A DNA stretch of 64,000 bases, from assembly GCF_042433085.1 (NCBI RefSeq), contig NZ_JBHLWA010000030.1, positions 1 to 64,000 on the forward strand. The letters are read 5' to 3'. The DNA comes from Gallibacterium melopsittaci. Its GTDB lineage: Bacteria > Pseudomonadota > Gammaproteobacteria > Enterobacterales > Pasteurellaceae. Under the pieces are notes generated by a model. That model saw nothing but the letters and a program-made list of their open reading frames with translations. It searched no databases and was not told the DNA's origin. Made by a program: the position numbers and the translations under genes. Positions 18,421 through 26,941 of the stretch are shown one piece after another (positions within the stretch are counted from its first letter, which is position 1; each line of letters begins with the position of its first letter).

Positions 18421-19541
18421 GCTCGCCCACGCCCCAATACGTTTAACGCTCCAACCACATCAGCATTTTCTGTGTAGCCACATTCTACACACTCAAAATT
18501 AGCCTGTGTTTGGCGATTTTCTTTTGCTACATGACCACAACAAGGGCAAGTTCGACTGGTATTTTGCGCTGGCACTGCCACTAAAAATCCGCCTTGCCAT
18601 TGCGTTTTGTAGTCCAACTGACGGCGAAACTCAAACCAAGATTGATCTAATATCGCTTGGTTCAACCCTGATTTTGCAGCAACATTTTTGCCTGGTGCTT
18701 CCAACGTGCCTTTAGCTGATTTTGACATATTTGACACCTGCAAATCTTCAATATAGATCATGGCGTGGTTTTTGCTGATTTTGCTTGAAGTCTGATGCAA
18801 GAAGTCTTTGCGACAATTGGCAATTTTATGGTGCAGTTTGGCAATTTTCGCCTTTAATTTCTGCCAGTTTTGACTAAATTTAACCTTATTTTTGAGTTGG
18901 CGTTGGCGTTTTGCCAATTTGCCTTTGTAGGTTTTAAAGGCGTTTAATGGCTCAAAAAATTCACCGTTTGAAAGCGTGGCAAAACGTGCAACGCCCATAT
19001 CAATACCGATTTCACCGCCTTTATGTGTCGAGATTTCGTACTCAAATTCAGTTTGAATACTGACAAAATAGCGACCGCACTTTTGGCTGACGGTCACATT
19101 TTTGATTTCACCAACGATATCTCGGCTGTTGCGATAGCAAACCCAGCCAATCTTTGGCAGATACAAGCGGTGATTTTGTTGCTCTAATTTGCAACCTTGC
19201 GGAAAGCGAAAACGCTCTTTTAACCCTTTTTTCTTAAATTTTGGGAAGTCTGCTCGCTGTTGAAAGAAATTTTTAAACGCACTTTCTAGGTCTTTTAAAG
19301 ACTGTTGAAGCACTTGAGAATGGCATTCTTTTAGCCAAACGAATTCTTTTTTCCATTGTGGAAGCAAGTTGGCGATTTTAGTGTAACTGAACTTAAAGCG
19401 GTTATCTTGCTCGTATTGTTCATTTTGCCAAGCCAACGCCCGATTGAACACAAAACGAGCACAACCACAGAACTGTTTAATTCTGCGGATTTGGCTACCA
19501 TTTGGCATTATCTCGAACTTAAAGGCTTTGCGTAGTTGCAT
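18405..19541 (-). CDS. tnpB: RNA-guided nuclease TnpB (IS605 type)
   Basis: TnpB is an RNA-guided DNA endonuclease, the ancestor of Cas12. The 378-residue protein keeps all three RuvC acidic residues: Asp in G-I-D-M-G-V, Glu in Y-I-E-D-L-Q-V and Asp in E-N-A-D-V-V-G-A-L-N. The zinc ribbon is complete (C-P-C-C-G-H and C-V-E-C-G-Y). The N-terminal helix-turn-helix-like domain starts MQLRKAFKFEIMPNG. The ATG at 19541 is preferred to the TTG at 19547. The gene contains USS-like cores (ACCGCACTT near 19073 and ACAAGCGGT near 19165). Confidence 0.92.
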   Translation of the reverse strand: MQLRKAFKFEIMPNGSQIRRIKQFCGCARFVFNRALAWQNEQYEQDNRFKFSYTKIANLLPQWKKEFVWLKECHSQVLQQSLKDLESAFKNFFQQRADFPKFKKKGLKERFRFPQGCKLEQQNHRLYLPKIGWVCYRNSRDIVGEIKNVTVSQKCGRYFVSIQTEFEYEISTHKGGEIGIDMGVARFATLSNGEFFEPLNAFKTYKGKLAKRQRQLKNKVKFSQNWQKLKAKIAKLHHKIANCRKDFLHQTSSKISKNHAMIYIEDLQVSNMSKSAKGTLEAPGKNVAAKSGLNQAILDQSWFEFRRQLDYKTQWQGGFLVAVPAQNTSRTCPCCGHVAKENRQTQANFECVECGYTENADVVGALNVLGRGRAIVHA

Positions 19542-19586
19542 TGACAAGGTTTAGAATGTAAGTTTTCAACATTTTACACTTGGTCT

Positions 19587-19751
19587 ATGCAAAAAGAAAC
19601 AGAAATTAGACATGGTAGGCATTGCGTTTTTAATATGCATGTTCACTTAGTCTTTGTAACAAAATATCGCCGTGATGTTTTTACGAAAGCCATTTTAGAC
19701 GAACTCAAATTGATTTTTGAAAGCGTCTGCAATGATTTTAAAGCAAAATTA
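19587..19751 (+). pseudogene. tnpA: IS200-type Y1 transposase TnpA, 3'-truncated
   Basis: The first 55 codons match IS200 TnpA, including the HUH metal-binding motif H-V-H in the segment MHVHLVFVTKYRRDVF. After F-K-A-K-L the reading frame leaves the family sequence, so the helix with the catalytic tyrosine is absent. The gene is divergent from tnpB with 45 bp between starts. It cannot act as a transposase. Confidence 0.85.
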
Positions 19752-20012
19752 GATAAATCCATTCAACAACTCGCTTGGTATGCAGTTTACATTTTTAATA
19801 ATCGCACTATTGATAACTGATTTATTCAGTTAAAATTTAATCATTTCAATCTTTTACAACCTACACAAAACTATTACTTATCAGCTATTTTACCTGAGGA
19901 AGAAATGACAGTAGTAAGTAAAAATCTTGTCACTAATCATACACAAGAAATATCCATAAGCCCCATCATCAAATTTATTCAATTTGCAGATGAAAGCTCA
20001 CTCTCAAAATAA
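19752..20012 (+). pseudogene. 3' fragment of an unrecognised chromosomal gene
   Basis: The frame continues from truncated tnpA through an internal TGA at 19818-19820. It then reads on without stop for 63 codons (FIQLKFNHFNLLQPTQNYYL to the end FADESSLSK). The low-complexity-free, codon-like sequence suggests the tail of a real gene whose front was removed when the insertion sequence's left end was lost. I do not recognise the family; a LysR-type regulator C-terminus is possible but unsupported. Confidence 0.5.
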
Positions 20013-20014
20013 GC

Positions 20015-20818
20015 TTAAAACAATAAAATTGGTGTGATACCTGATAACAAAAAGTTAACCATTAATAACCAATAATTTGGTTTTGTTTTTTTCAAAATTG
20101 GATAACTCCAAATCGCTAATAACAATAGATGGATAATAAAATAACAGGAAAGATGAAATGGTTTCCATACCATCATTTGTTGATCTAAATAAAGGATTAA
20201 AATTGTCACGAAAGCAAAAACATCACTTGCAACTAAGATAATTAACACAAAATAGGGTAATAAAGCCATCAAACCATGTAATCGATTACGAGAAACGAGC
20301 AAGCCCCAATAAGCTAACCCAATACCAAACACAATCTGTAATAATGGATTGAATGTTAAACTTTGTGTGATAGGTAATAAAAATAAAGGAATCAATGCTA
20401 ATAATAATCCAATACCACCTGCAATAGAACCTAACCATAAAACACCTTGTCTTAATTGTTCTTCTTTCGGTTGCCGCCATGTAGTTAATGTTAATACCAC
20501 ACCACAAATATAAGCCAAGCGAACAGGTAAATAGACCTTTACTTGAAAACAAGTCAATAATAACCAACCAAGCCAAAAAATTAGAAAATAAAGATTCCAA
20601 CGACTCAAACGGCTACGCTGCCCATTACAAATTTCGCCACGCAAAAAGATAAGCTGACAAATTAATTGGGCAGACAATACAGCAATCATTAAGTGTGAAA
20701 TAATGACTTCGCCAAAAGGTTTCACCAATAAAAAAGCATAATCGGCAATAAAAAGGAATAAAATAGGAGCAAGCGAGAGTGCAACCACTTCTACTTTTGA
20801 TTGTTGATGATCTGACAT
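20015..20818 (-). CDS. Polytopic membrane protein of unknown function
   Basis: A 267-residue hydrophobic protein with about eight predicted membrane segments and short loops. Clear helices lie at roughly 8-32, 38-58, 75-95, 98-112, 125-150, 155-172, 185-210 and 220-262. No catalytic or transport motif is recognisable. It is divergent from gloA, and the CRP-like site at 20840-20855 lies between the two start codons. The ORF is long, hydrophobic and free of breaks, so it is likely a real inner-membrane protein. Confidence 0.65.
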   Translation of the reverse strand: MSDHQQSKVEVVALSLAPILFLFIADYAFLLVKPFGEVIISHLMIAVLSAQLICQLIFLRGEICNGQRSRLSRWNLYFLIFWLGWLLLTCFQVKVYLPVRLAYICGVVLTLTTWRQPKEEQLRQGVLWLGSIAGGIGLLLALIPLFLLPITQSLTFNPLLQIVFGIGLAYWGLLVSRNRLHGLMALLPYFVLIILVASDVFAFVTILILYLDQQMMVWKPFHLSCYFIIHLLLLAIWSYPILKKTKPNYWLLMVNFLLSGITPILLF

Positions 20819-20839
20819 ACTAATAACCTTGATAAAAAT

Positions 20840-20855
20840 TGTGATTTATGTCACG
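20840..20855. promoter_or_regulatory. CRP-like binding site between gloA and the membrane gene
   Basis: TGTGATTTATGTCACG matches nine of the ten specified positions of the CRP consensus TGTGA-N6-TCACA. It lies 22 bp from the minus-strand start and about 60 bp upstream of gloA. Control by cAMP-CRP is inferred from the match. Confidence 0.55.
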
Positions 20856-20912
20856 CATTATGGCATAATCACTCGATTTTTTCTTTAAATTTCATTTTTC
20901 GTTGGAGGAAAT

Positions 20913-21320
20913 ATGCGTTTATTACATACAATGTTACGTGTCGGTGATCTTGAACGTTCTATTAAATTCTATACAGAAATCTTAGGTATGCGTGTTTTAC
21001 GTCGCAGCGAAAATCCTGAATACAAATATTCATTGGCATTTGTTGGTTATGACGATGAAGACAAAACCGCTGTTATTGAGCTTACTTATAACTGGGGTGT
21101 GTCTGAATATGATTTAGGATCTGCATTTGGACATATTGCTATTGGTGTAGATGATATTTATGCAACTTGTGATGCCGTGAAAGCTGCTGGTGGTAAAGTG
21201 ACTCGTGAACCAGGCCCTGTAAAAGGCGGTACAACAGTGATTGCATTTATTGAAGATCCTGATGGTTATAAAATTGAGTTCATTGAAAATAAAAGTGCAA
21301 AAGAAGGTTTAGGTCAATAA
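20913..21320 (+). CDS. gloA: Lactoylglutathione lyase (glyoxalase I)
   Basis: GloA converts the methylglyoxal-glutathione hemithioacetal to S-lactoylglutathione in the cytosol. The 135-residue protein fits the bacterial nickel-type enzyme. His5 (MRLLHTM), the glutamate in V-I-E-L-T-Y-N-W, the histidine in F-G-H-I-A-I-G-V and the glutamate in K-I-E-F-I-E supply the four metal ligands. A GGAGG Shine-Dalgarno precedes the ATG. A strong terminator follows at 21344-21377. Confidence 0.96.
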   Translation: MRLLHTMLRVGDLERSIKFYTEILGMRVLRRSENPEYKYSLAFVGYDDEDKTAVIELTYNWGVSEYDLGSAFGHIAIGVDDIYATCDAVKAAGGKVTREPGPVKGGTTVIAFIEDPDGYKIEFIENKSAKEGLGQ

Positions 21321-21343
21321 ATCTTAACTTTTATGTTTAAATT

Positions 21344-21377
21344 CACTCCTCACCAATCTCCTATCTGGTGAGGAGTG
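21344..21377. terminator. Terminator after gloA
   Basis: The 11-bp perfect stem CACTCCTCACC/GGTGAGGAGTG with a 12-base loop is followed by ATTGTTTT. The apparent GTG start of a longer rnt frame at 21375 lies within this stem, which argues against that start. Confidence 0.8.
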
Positions 21378-21410
21378 ATTGTTTTAACTTTCTATATTCT
21401 GGTATTCAAT

Positions 21411-22097
21411 GTGACTCAAACAACTGAACAATCATCTGAACCTATTAATTATAATCTCCTTAAACACCGCTTCCGTGGTTATTTTCCCGTTATTATCGAT
21501 GTAGAAACATCTGGCTTAAATCATCAAACTGATGGCTTATTAGAACTTGCTGCTGTGACTGTAAAAATGGATGAGCAAGGCATACTAATTCCTGATGAAA
21601 AATGCCACTTTAATATCCGCCTCTTTGAAGGTGCAAATATCGATCCTAATTCCTTAAAGATAAATGGCATTAATCCCAATGATCCTGAACGTCAAGCAGT
21701 TGATGAACATACTGCTCTCACCGAATTTTTCCAAATGGTTCGACGTGGGCAAAAAGCAGCCGAATGTAAACGTTCTATTTTAGTTGCTCATAATGCAATG
21801 TTTGATTACAACTTTCTGATGGCAGCGATTAATCGTACTGAAATCAAAAGAAATCCATTTCATCCTTTTGCAACTTTCGATACCGCAACCTTGGCTGGAT
21901 TTATGTTTGGACAAACTGTATTACGTACGGCATGTGATACAGCAGGCATTCCATTTGAACCAAGTAAGGCACATTCTGCGTTATATGACACAGAAAAAAC
22001 CGCTGAATTATTCTGCTTAATGGTAAATAAACTAAAACAAGCAAACCTTTTCCCACCTATACTATTAGATGAGAAAAATTGCTCGACAAATCTCTAA
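21411..22097 (+). CDS. rnt: Ribonuclease T
   Basis: RNase T is a DEDD-family 3'-5' exonuclease that trims the 3' ends of tRNAs and other stable RNAs. Catalytic residues are visible in I-D-V-E-T-S-G (Exo I), A-H-N-A-M-F-D (Exo II) and H-S-A-L-Y-D-T (Exo III). The GTG at 21411 gives a 228-residue protein with the N-terminus expected of Pasteurellaceae RNase T, whereas the upstream GTG at 21375 is inside the gloA terminator. No strong Shine-Dalgarno is seen, so the exact start is the weak point. The gloA-rnt neighbourhood is conserved in Haemophilus. Confidence 0.9.
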   Translation: MTQTTEQSSEPINYNLLKHRFRGYFPVIIDVETSGLNHQTDGLLELAAVTVKMDEQGILIPDEKCHFNIRLFEGANIDPNSLKINGINPNDPERQAVDEHTALTEFFQMVRRGQKAAECKRSILVAHNAMFDYNFLMAAINRTEIKRNPFHPFATFDTATLAGFMFGQTVLRTACDTAGIPFEPSKAHSALYDTEKTAELFCLMVNKLKQANLFPPILLDEKNCSTNL

Positions 22098-22153
22098 TTT
22101 TTATAGATTATTGCGTTTCTCGCATCACAACATTCATTTAAGGAACTTTAATT

Positions 22154-23512
22154 ATGTTATTTAGCAACGAAGTTGTTATCTCAATTCTCGTGTTGCTTGC
22201 GTTAAGTTTAATGCGCATCAACGTGGTGATTGCGCTAATTATTTCGGCACTTACGGCTGGATTAGTTGGTGGATTAGATCTCAATAAAACGGTCTCAGTA
22301 TTCACTGATGGACTTGGTGGCGGTTCATCCGTTGCGATGAACTATGCTGTTTTAGGGGCATTTGCTGTCGCCATTTCTAAATCTGGTGTAACGGATTTAT
22401 TAGCTTACAAAGTGATTATGCGTTTAGGACACACACCTAGCCACCGTACACTATTTTGGTTTAAGTATTTATTGCTAGCTATTTTATTAGCTTTCTCAAT
22501 CTCTTCCCAAAACTTATTACCAGTCCATATTGCCTTTATTCCTATCGTTGTACCGCCACTGCTAGGTATTTTAAATAAATTAAAAGTGGATCGTCGTGCT
22601 GTCGCTTGTGTACTGACTTTTGGTTTAACTGCTACTTATATGTTATTGCCTGTTGGTTTCGGTAAAATCTTTATTGAAAATGTTTTAGTAAAAAATATTA
22701 ACGAAGCTGGTGCTCAATTCGGTTTACAAACTTCTACTGCTCAAGTTTCACTTGCTATGGTGATTCCTGTTATTGGGATGGTAATTGGTTTATTAACTGC
22801 TGTATTCATCAGCTATCGTAAACCAAGAGAATACGTTGTTCATTCAAGTGAACCAACATCTGATGATTTACAACAACGCATTGCTAAAATTAAACCTTTC
22901 CATATTTGGATTAGTATTTTTGCAATTATCGCTGCGTTTACCCTACAACTTTTCACAGATTCAACTATTGTTGGTGGGTTAGTTGGCTTAATTATTTTTG
23001 CGGCAGGCGGCATCTTTAAACTTAAAGAAAGTAATGATATTTTCCAACAAGGTTTACGCTTAATGGCAATGATTGGCTTTGTGATGATTGCCGCCTCAGG
23101 CTTTGCTAAGGTTATCAATGAAACAGGTGGTGTTACTGAACTTGTGCAGTCTTTTAGTAATACCATTGGTCCAGATAATAAAGGATTAGCCGTCTTTTTG
23201 ATGTTATTAATTGGTTTATTTATCACAATGGGTATTGGTTCTTCGTTCTCAACAGTGCCAATTATTACCTCTATTTATGTACCAATTTGTATTAGTTTTG
23301 GTTTTTCACCATTAGCAACAGCTTCCATTATTGGGGTTTCTGCAGCGTTAGGCGATGCGGGCTCACCTGCTTCTGATTCCACATTAGGCCCAACATCTGG
23401 TTTAAATATGGATGGAAAACACGATCATATTTGGGACTCTGTTGTACCAACCTTTATCCACTACAACATTCCGCTATTAATCTTTGGTTGGATTGCAGCG
23501 ATGGTACTTTAA
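22154..23512 (+). CDS. NhaC-like Na+/H+ antiporter family transporter
   Basis: A 452-residue inner-membrane protein with about eleven to twelve hydrophobic segments. It belongs to the ion-transporter family annotated as Na+/H+ antiporter in Haemophilus (next to rnt) and as YuiF/HisP-like in Bacillus. The loops G-G-G-S-S-V-A-M-N-Y and G-D-A-G-S-P-A-S-D-S are typical. An AAGGA site precedes the ATG. The substrate is unproven; Bacillus relatives have been linked to histidine transport. A good terminator follows. Confidence 0.8.
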   Translation: MLFSNEVVISILVLLALSLMRINVVIALIISALTAGLVGGLDLNKTVSVFTDGLGGGSSVAMNYAVLGAFAVAISKSGVTDLLAYKVIMRLGHTPSHRTLFWFKYLLLAILLAFSISSQNLLPVHIAFIPIVVPPLLGILNKLKVDRRAVACVLTFGLTATYMLLPVGFGKIFIENVLVKNINEAGAQFGLQTSTAQVSLAMVIPVIGMVIGLLTAVFISYRKPREYVVHSSEPTSDDLQQRIAKIKPFHIWISIFAIIAAFTLQLFTDSTIVGGLVGLIIFAAGGIFKLKESNDIFQQGLRLMAMIGFVMIAASGFAKVINETGGVTELVQSFSNTIGPDNKGLAVFLMLLIGLFITMGIGSSFSTVPIITSIYVPICISFGFSPLATASIIGVSAALGDAGSPASDSTLGPTSGLNMDGKHDHIWDSVVPTFIHYNIPLLIFGWIAAMVL

Positions 23513-23523
23513 TATAAACGAGA

Positions 23524-23552
23524 AAAAATGGGCTATAAACTAGCCCATTTTT
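23524..23552. terminator. Terminator after the antiporter gene
   Basis: The 12-bp perfect stem AAAAATGGGCTA/TAGCCCATTTTT with a 5-base loop ends in a T-run. Confidence 0.85.
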
Positions 23553-24221
23553 CTTAACATTTGTGTTTAAATCTTCCCCACTCTCTTTATTTAATAAAAT
23601 TAACTTACAATTTTCATTTTTACAAAAACCACTCCATTAGGAGAGCTTCCTTACAAGATCTATTTTGTTTAATAACCACACAATAATCGATTAACATTTA
23701 GCAAATAAAATTTAGTCAATTTTTCTCTACAAAAATTAGGATAAATAAAAAAAGTGAGGTAGATCACAAATTTGCAAAAACTAAAAAGTTTCATAAAAGA
23801 ATAAAAAAATTAGGCTAACGCTTAAAAAATAAGCTAATTAATTTTCTATAACGTGATCTTCCTCACAAATTTAAAAATTAACAAAAAAAGTTTTGAACTT
23901 TTAATCTGACAAATGAAAATTCATTTTAATTATAAAAAAATCATATTTTTCATATAGATAAATTATTTAATTTCAAATGTTACAATTTTTGATTTTATTA
24001 TTCAAGATATAAAAAATATTGGAGTTTTATTCAAATAATTGATTTTTAATATATTTTTAAATAGTTCCCTAAAACTACAAAAAAATTGACAGATTTTGGA
24101 AACTCTGTACTATTCATCCCGAAATGAGTAATCGCTGAGTAATCACACAGTTACTTAGCATAATCCCAGTTATTTAATGATTTGCTATTAAATAACATCA
24201 CTTAAACACAGAGGTGTAATT
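23553..24221 (+). promoter_or_regulatory. Long AT-rich porin leader with CRP-like sites and a promoter
   Basis: No ORF lies in this 670-bp gap. Two CRP-like sites are seen: AGTGAGGTAGATCACA (23753-23768) and CGTGATCTTCCTCACA (23852-23867). A sigma-70 promoter is likely at TTGACA (24086-24091) and TACTAT (24108-24113) with a 16-bp spacer. That leaves a leader of about 100 bases before the porin ATG, which follows AGAGGTG. The rest is A/T-rich, with long A and T runs suggesting curved DNA. The regulation is inferred. Confidence 0.5.
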
Positions 24222-25235
24222 ATGAAAAAAACATTAGTCGCATTAGCAGTAGCAGCATTAGCAGCAACTTCTGCCAACGCAGCAGTGGTTTATAACCAAG
24301 ATGGTACTAAAGTAGATGTTGGCGGTTCTTTCCGTTTACTTTTATCCAAATGGGAAGGTGAAAGAACAGATCTTAAAAATGTAGGTTCCCGTGTATGGGT
24401 TAATGCTACTCAAGATTTAGGTGATGGTTATAGTGCATTAGCTTATTTAGAAATGCGTTTCCAAGATAAAAATAGTTTTGATAGCATTTCAGCAAAACGT
24501 GTTTATGCTGGATTTGCTAAAGAAGGTGTTGGTACTTTAACTTTTGGTAGCCAATTAACTAACCTTGATGATGTTACAGTATCTGACTATACCTATGATT
24601 TAGGTGGTATTAAACAAACTGCAACTGAAACTACTAGAGGTGTTAAATTCCGTAGTGCTAATTTTGGTGGCTTTAGCTTTGGTTTAGATTATATTTTTGG
24701 TAAGAAAGATAAAAAAGACTACAATTTAGATTCTGGTTTTGGTGTATCTGCATTCTATACTGCAGCATTAGCAGCTGATACTAAATTAACTTTAGAAGCT
24801 GGTTTCTCACAATTGAAAAAAGGTTCTTTAACAAAAGATGTTAAAGAAAATGCATTCTTAGTAGGTACTGAGTTAGTATCTGGTCCATTCTCTTTAGGTA
24901 TTGACTATTCACAAAAGAAACGTAGTGATGACAACTATGGTATTGCAGATACAGATTATGGTGTAACAGCTGCAAACAAAGTACGTGAATTAGAAGTTGG
25001 TTTAAAATATAAATACTTAGAAAATGCTTCTATCTATGGTGAATATATTAATGGTAAAGCAAGTCTTGCTGCAGATGATCATGTAAAACGTAATACTTTC
25101 ATTTTAGGTACAGATTATTGGTTTACTAAATCAGTTGTAGCATACTTAGAAGGCGGCACAACTCAATTGAAAGATAAAGCTGGTGACAAAGATAGAGATA
25201 ATAAAGTTGGCGTAGGTTTCCGCGTTTACTTCTAA
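24222..25235 (+). CDS. OmpP2/OmpH-like general porin, first tandem copy
   Basis: A 337-residue outer-membrane trimeric porin of the Pasteurellaceae major porin family. The signal peptide ends T-S-A-N-A, and the mature chain begins AVVYNQDGTKVDVGGSF. The C-terminal strand ends V-G-V-G-F-R-V-Y-F, with the terminal phenylalanine needed for assembly. Alternating hydrophobic residues through the chain fit a 16-stranded barrel. The next gene is a diverged copy with nearly the same leader and C-terminus, so loops differ between the two. Confidence 0.9.
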   Translation: MKKTLVALAVAALAATSANAAVVYNQDGTKVDVGGSFRLLLSKWEGERTDLKNVGSRVWVNATQDLGDGYSALAYLEMRFQDKNSFDSISAKRVYAGFAKEGVGTLTFGSQLTNLDDVTVSDYTYDLGGIKQTATETTRGVKFRSANFGGFSFGLDYIFGKKDKKDYNLDSGFGVSAFYTAALAADTKLTLEAGFSQLKKGSLTKDVKENAFLVGTELVSGPFSLGIDYSQKKRSDDNYGIADTDYGVTAANKVRELEVGLKYKYLENASIYGEYINGKASLAADDHVKRNTFILGTDYWFTKSVVAYLEGGTTQLKDKAGDKDRDNKVGVGFRVYF

Positions 25236-25258
25236 TCTAGTAAATATACCTTTTATCC

Positions 25259-25284
25259 AAGCCTTAGGCAGTTGCCTAAGGCTT
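25259..25284. terminator. Terminator between the two porin genes
   Basis: The 12-bp perfect stem AAGCCTTAGGCA/TGCCTAAGGCTT with a 2-base loop runs into TTTTTAT, so each porin is probably a separate transcript. Confidence 0.85.
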
Positions 25285-25472
25285 TTTTATTTGTCTAAAA
25301 AATAGACATCTATTGAATCTTTTGTTTATTTTTCAAACAAAAAGTTTAAATAAAGATTGATCCACTAAAAAAGTTGGCGTAGGATTTTTGCTCGAAATGG
25401 AGGCGCCTTAGACTTCTGTTTCTGCAAAAAGTTCACTGAACTTAACTTAAAAATTTTTAAGAGGTATTTATT

Positions 25473-26561
25473 ATGAAAAAAACATTAGTCGCAGTAGCAG
25501 TAGCCGCATTAGCAGCAACTTCTGCCAACGCAGCAGTGGTTTATAACCAAGATGGTACTAAAGTAGAACTTGGCGGACAATTCCGTGTTCTTTTAACTAA
25601 ACATAAAGGTGAACGTGCAGATCTTAAAAACCCAGGTTCACGTGTAGAAATTAAAGCAGCTCAAGATTTAGGTAATGGTTATAGCGCATTAGCTGCAACT
25701 CAACTTCGTTTTGATGCAAATGATGAAGATAGTTTCAGTGATATCGAAGCTCATGAAGTTTATGCAGGATTTTCTCAAGAACAAATTGGTACATTAACTT
25801 TCGGTCGCCAAGCTACTAACTTGGATGATTTAGGTATTTCTGACTATACTTATGATCTTGGTGATGTTAAACAAGTTCATACTTCAGATAAAAAAGCAGC
25901 TAAATTCCGTAGTGCAGAATGGAACGGCTTTAGCTTCGGTTTAGATTATTTCTTCGGTAATGCTAAGAAAAATGTTAATGAAGAACAAAATGGTAAAGGT
26001 TGGGGCGGTGCATTATTCTATACTGCTGAAATTGCTAACGACACCACTTTAACTTTAAACGGTGGTTTCTCTAAAGTTAAGAGTTTCCATAAAGATGGTT
26101 TAGATGCAGATGGTAACGCTGTTTCTGCACCAGATTACAATGAAAATGCCTTTGTAGTTGGTACTGAATTAGCAACTGGTCCATTTGCATTAGCAGTTGA
26201 CTACTCAGAACTTAAAGCATCTGGCGATAGAAAGGCGACTTTAGATTTATCTGATTTAAAAACTGATAAAGTAGCATTAGAAGGTTTTTATAAATTACGT
26301 GCTTTAGAAGTGGGTGCTAAATATAACTATTTAGATAATGCGAAAGTTTATGCAGAATACAAATACTATAAAGCAACTGCACGTACTGGTGATGATAAAG
26401 GAACTATCAATGGCTTTATTCTTGGTACTGACTACTGGTTAACAAAACAAGTTGTAACCTATGTAGAAGGCGGCACATTTAAATATAGCCTAGATAAAGC
26501 AAACGTGAATACTAAAGATAGAGATAACAAAATCGGTGTAGGTTTCCGTGTTTATTTCTAA
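25473..26561 (+). CDS. OmpP2/OmpH-like general porin, second tandem copy
   Basis: A 362-residue porin. Its leader and first mature residues, about 30 in all, differ from the first copy by one residue (A-V-A-V for A-L-A-V) up to K-V-E-L. The C-terminus ends I-G-V-G-F-R-V-Y-F. The middle differs by substitutions and by insertions around residues 165-250, the pattern expected for surface loops under immune selection. GAGGT precedes the ATG by about nine bases. A terminator follows at 26583-26606. Confidence 0.9.
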   Translation: MKKTLVAVAVAALAATSANAAVVYNQDGTKVELGGQFRVLLTKHKGERADLKNPGSRVEIKAAQDLGNGYSALAATQLRFDANDEDSFSDIEAHEVYAGFSQEQIGTLTFGRQATNLDDLGISDYTYDLGDVKQVHTSDKKAAKFRSAEWNGFSFGLDYFFGNAKKNVNEEQNGKGWGGALFYTAEIANDTTLTLNGGFSKVKSFHKDGLDADGNAVSAPDYNENAFVVGTELATGPFALAVDYSELKASGDRKATLDLSDLKTDKVALEGFYKLRALEVGAKYNYLDNAKVYAEYKYYKATARTGDDKGTINGFILGTDYWLTKQVVTYVEGGTFKYSLDKANVNTKDRDNKIGVGFRVYF

Positions 26562-26582
26562 TTTAATCAATTAATCATCTCC

Positions 26583-26606
26583 ATACCCCAGCTTAGTCTG
26601 GGGTAT
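26583..26606. terminator. Terminator after the second porin gene
   Basis: The 9-bp stem ATACCCCAG/CTGGGGTAT with a 6-base loop is followed by seven T residues. Confidence 0.85.
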
Positions 26607-26872
26607 TTTTTTGTTGATATTTTTATCTTGATTAATCTATTGATAAACCTCTTACTTCTACCAAATACCCGCTTACTCAAGAATTAAATAACGGTAAAGT
26701 TACTAGCTAAGATCAAAAATATCTTTTTCACTTCATTTGTCACCACAAAAAAATACTTTTTACAAGCTAAAACGGTTTAGTTTTTATTATTTTTGTTCAT
26801 CAATTATTCAATTAACTCTTTTTGATTATTTTTTTGTTGTATAAAAAAATAATTGTTTTATGATCGCGCACA

Positions 26873-26897
26873 TTATCATTTTGCCCTGAAATGATAA
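26873..26897. promoter_or_regulatory. Inverted repeat in the yagU leader
   Basis: The 9-bp perfect arms TTATCATTT and AAATGATAA are separated by TGCCCTG, 44 bp ahead of the yagU start. The arms resemble half of a Fur-type site, but the spacing does not fit the standard Fur box. It may be an operator or an mRNA hairpin. Apart from this repeat and likely promoter sequence, the 380-bp gap holds nothing I can name. Confidence 0.4.
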
Positions 26898-26941
26898 CCA
26901 ATATAAACCTATTTTTAACCATATTAATATAAGGAATTTAT

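Larger units (their letters stand above)
18261..19751 (-). mobile_element. IS200/IS605-family element, left end deleted
   Basis: The element has divergent tnpA and tnpB, as in IS605. The right end is intact: on the minus strand it runs through a folded tail and ends G-G-A-T-G-T-C-A-A at 18261. The left end is missing because tnpA is cut off at about 19751 and joins a different gene remnant. Without a complete TnpA or left end it cannot self-transpose, but TnpB and its guide RNA remain. Confidence 0.85.

Noticed and set aside
21375..21410. Longer rnt start at GTG 21375
   Set aside because: The codon is within the perfect stem of the gloA terminator, and the extra residues do not belong to the RNase T family.
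26873..26897. Fur or Zur operator upstream of yagU
   Set aside because: The arms are partly Fur-like, but the 7-bp spacer does not match either consensus. It is kept only as an unassigned inverted repeat.
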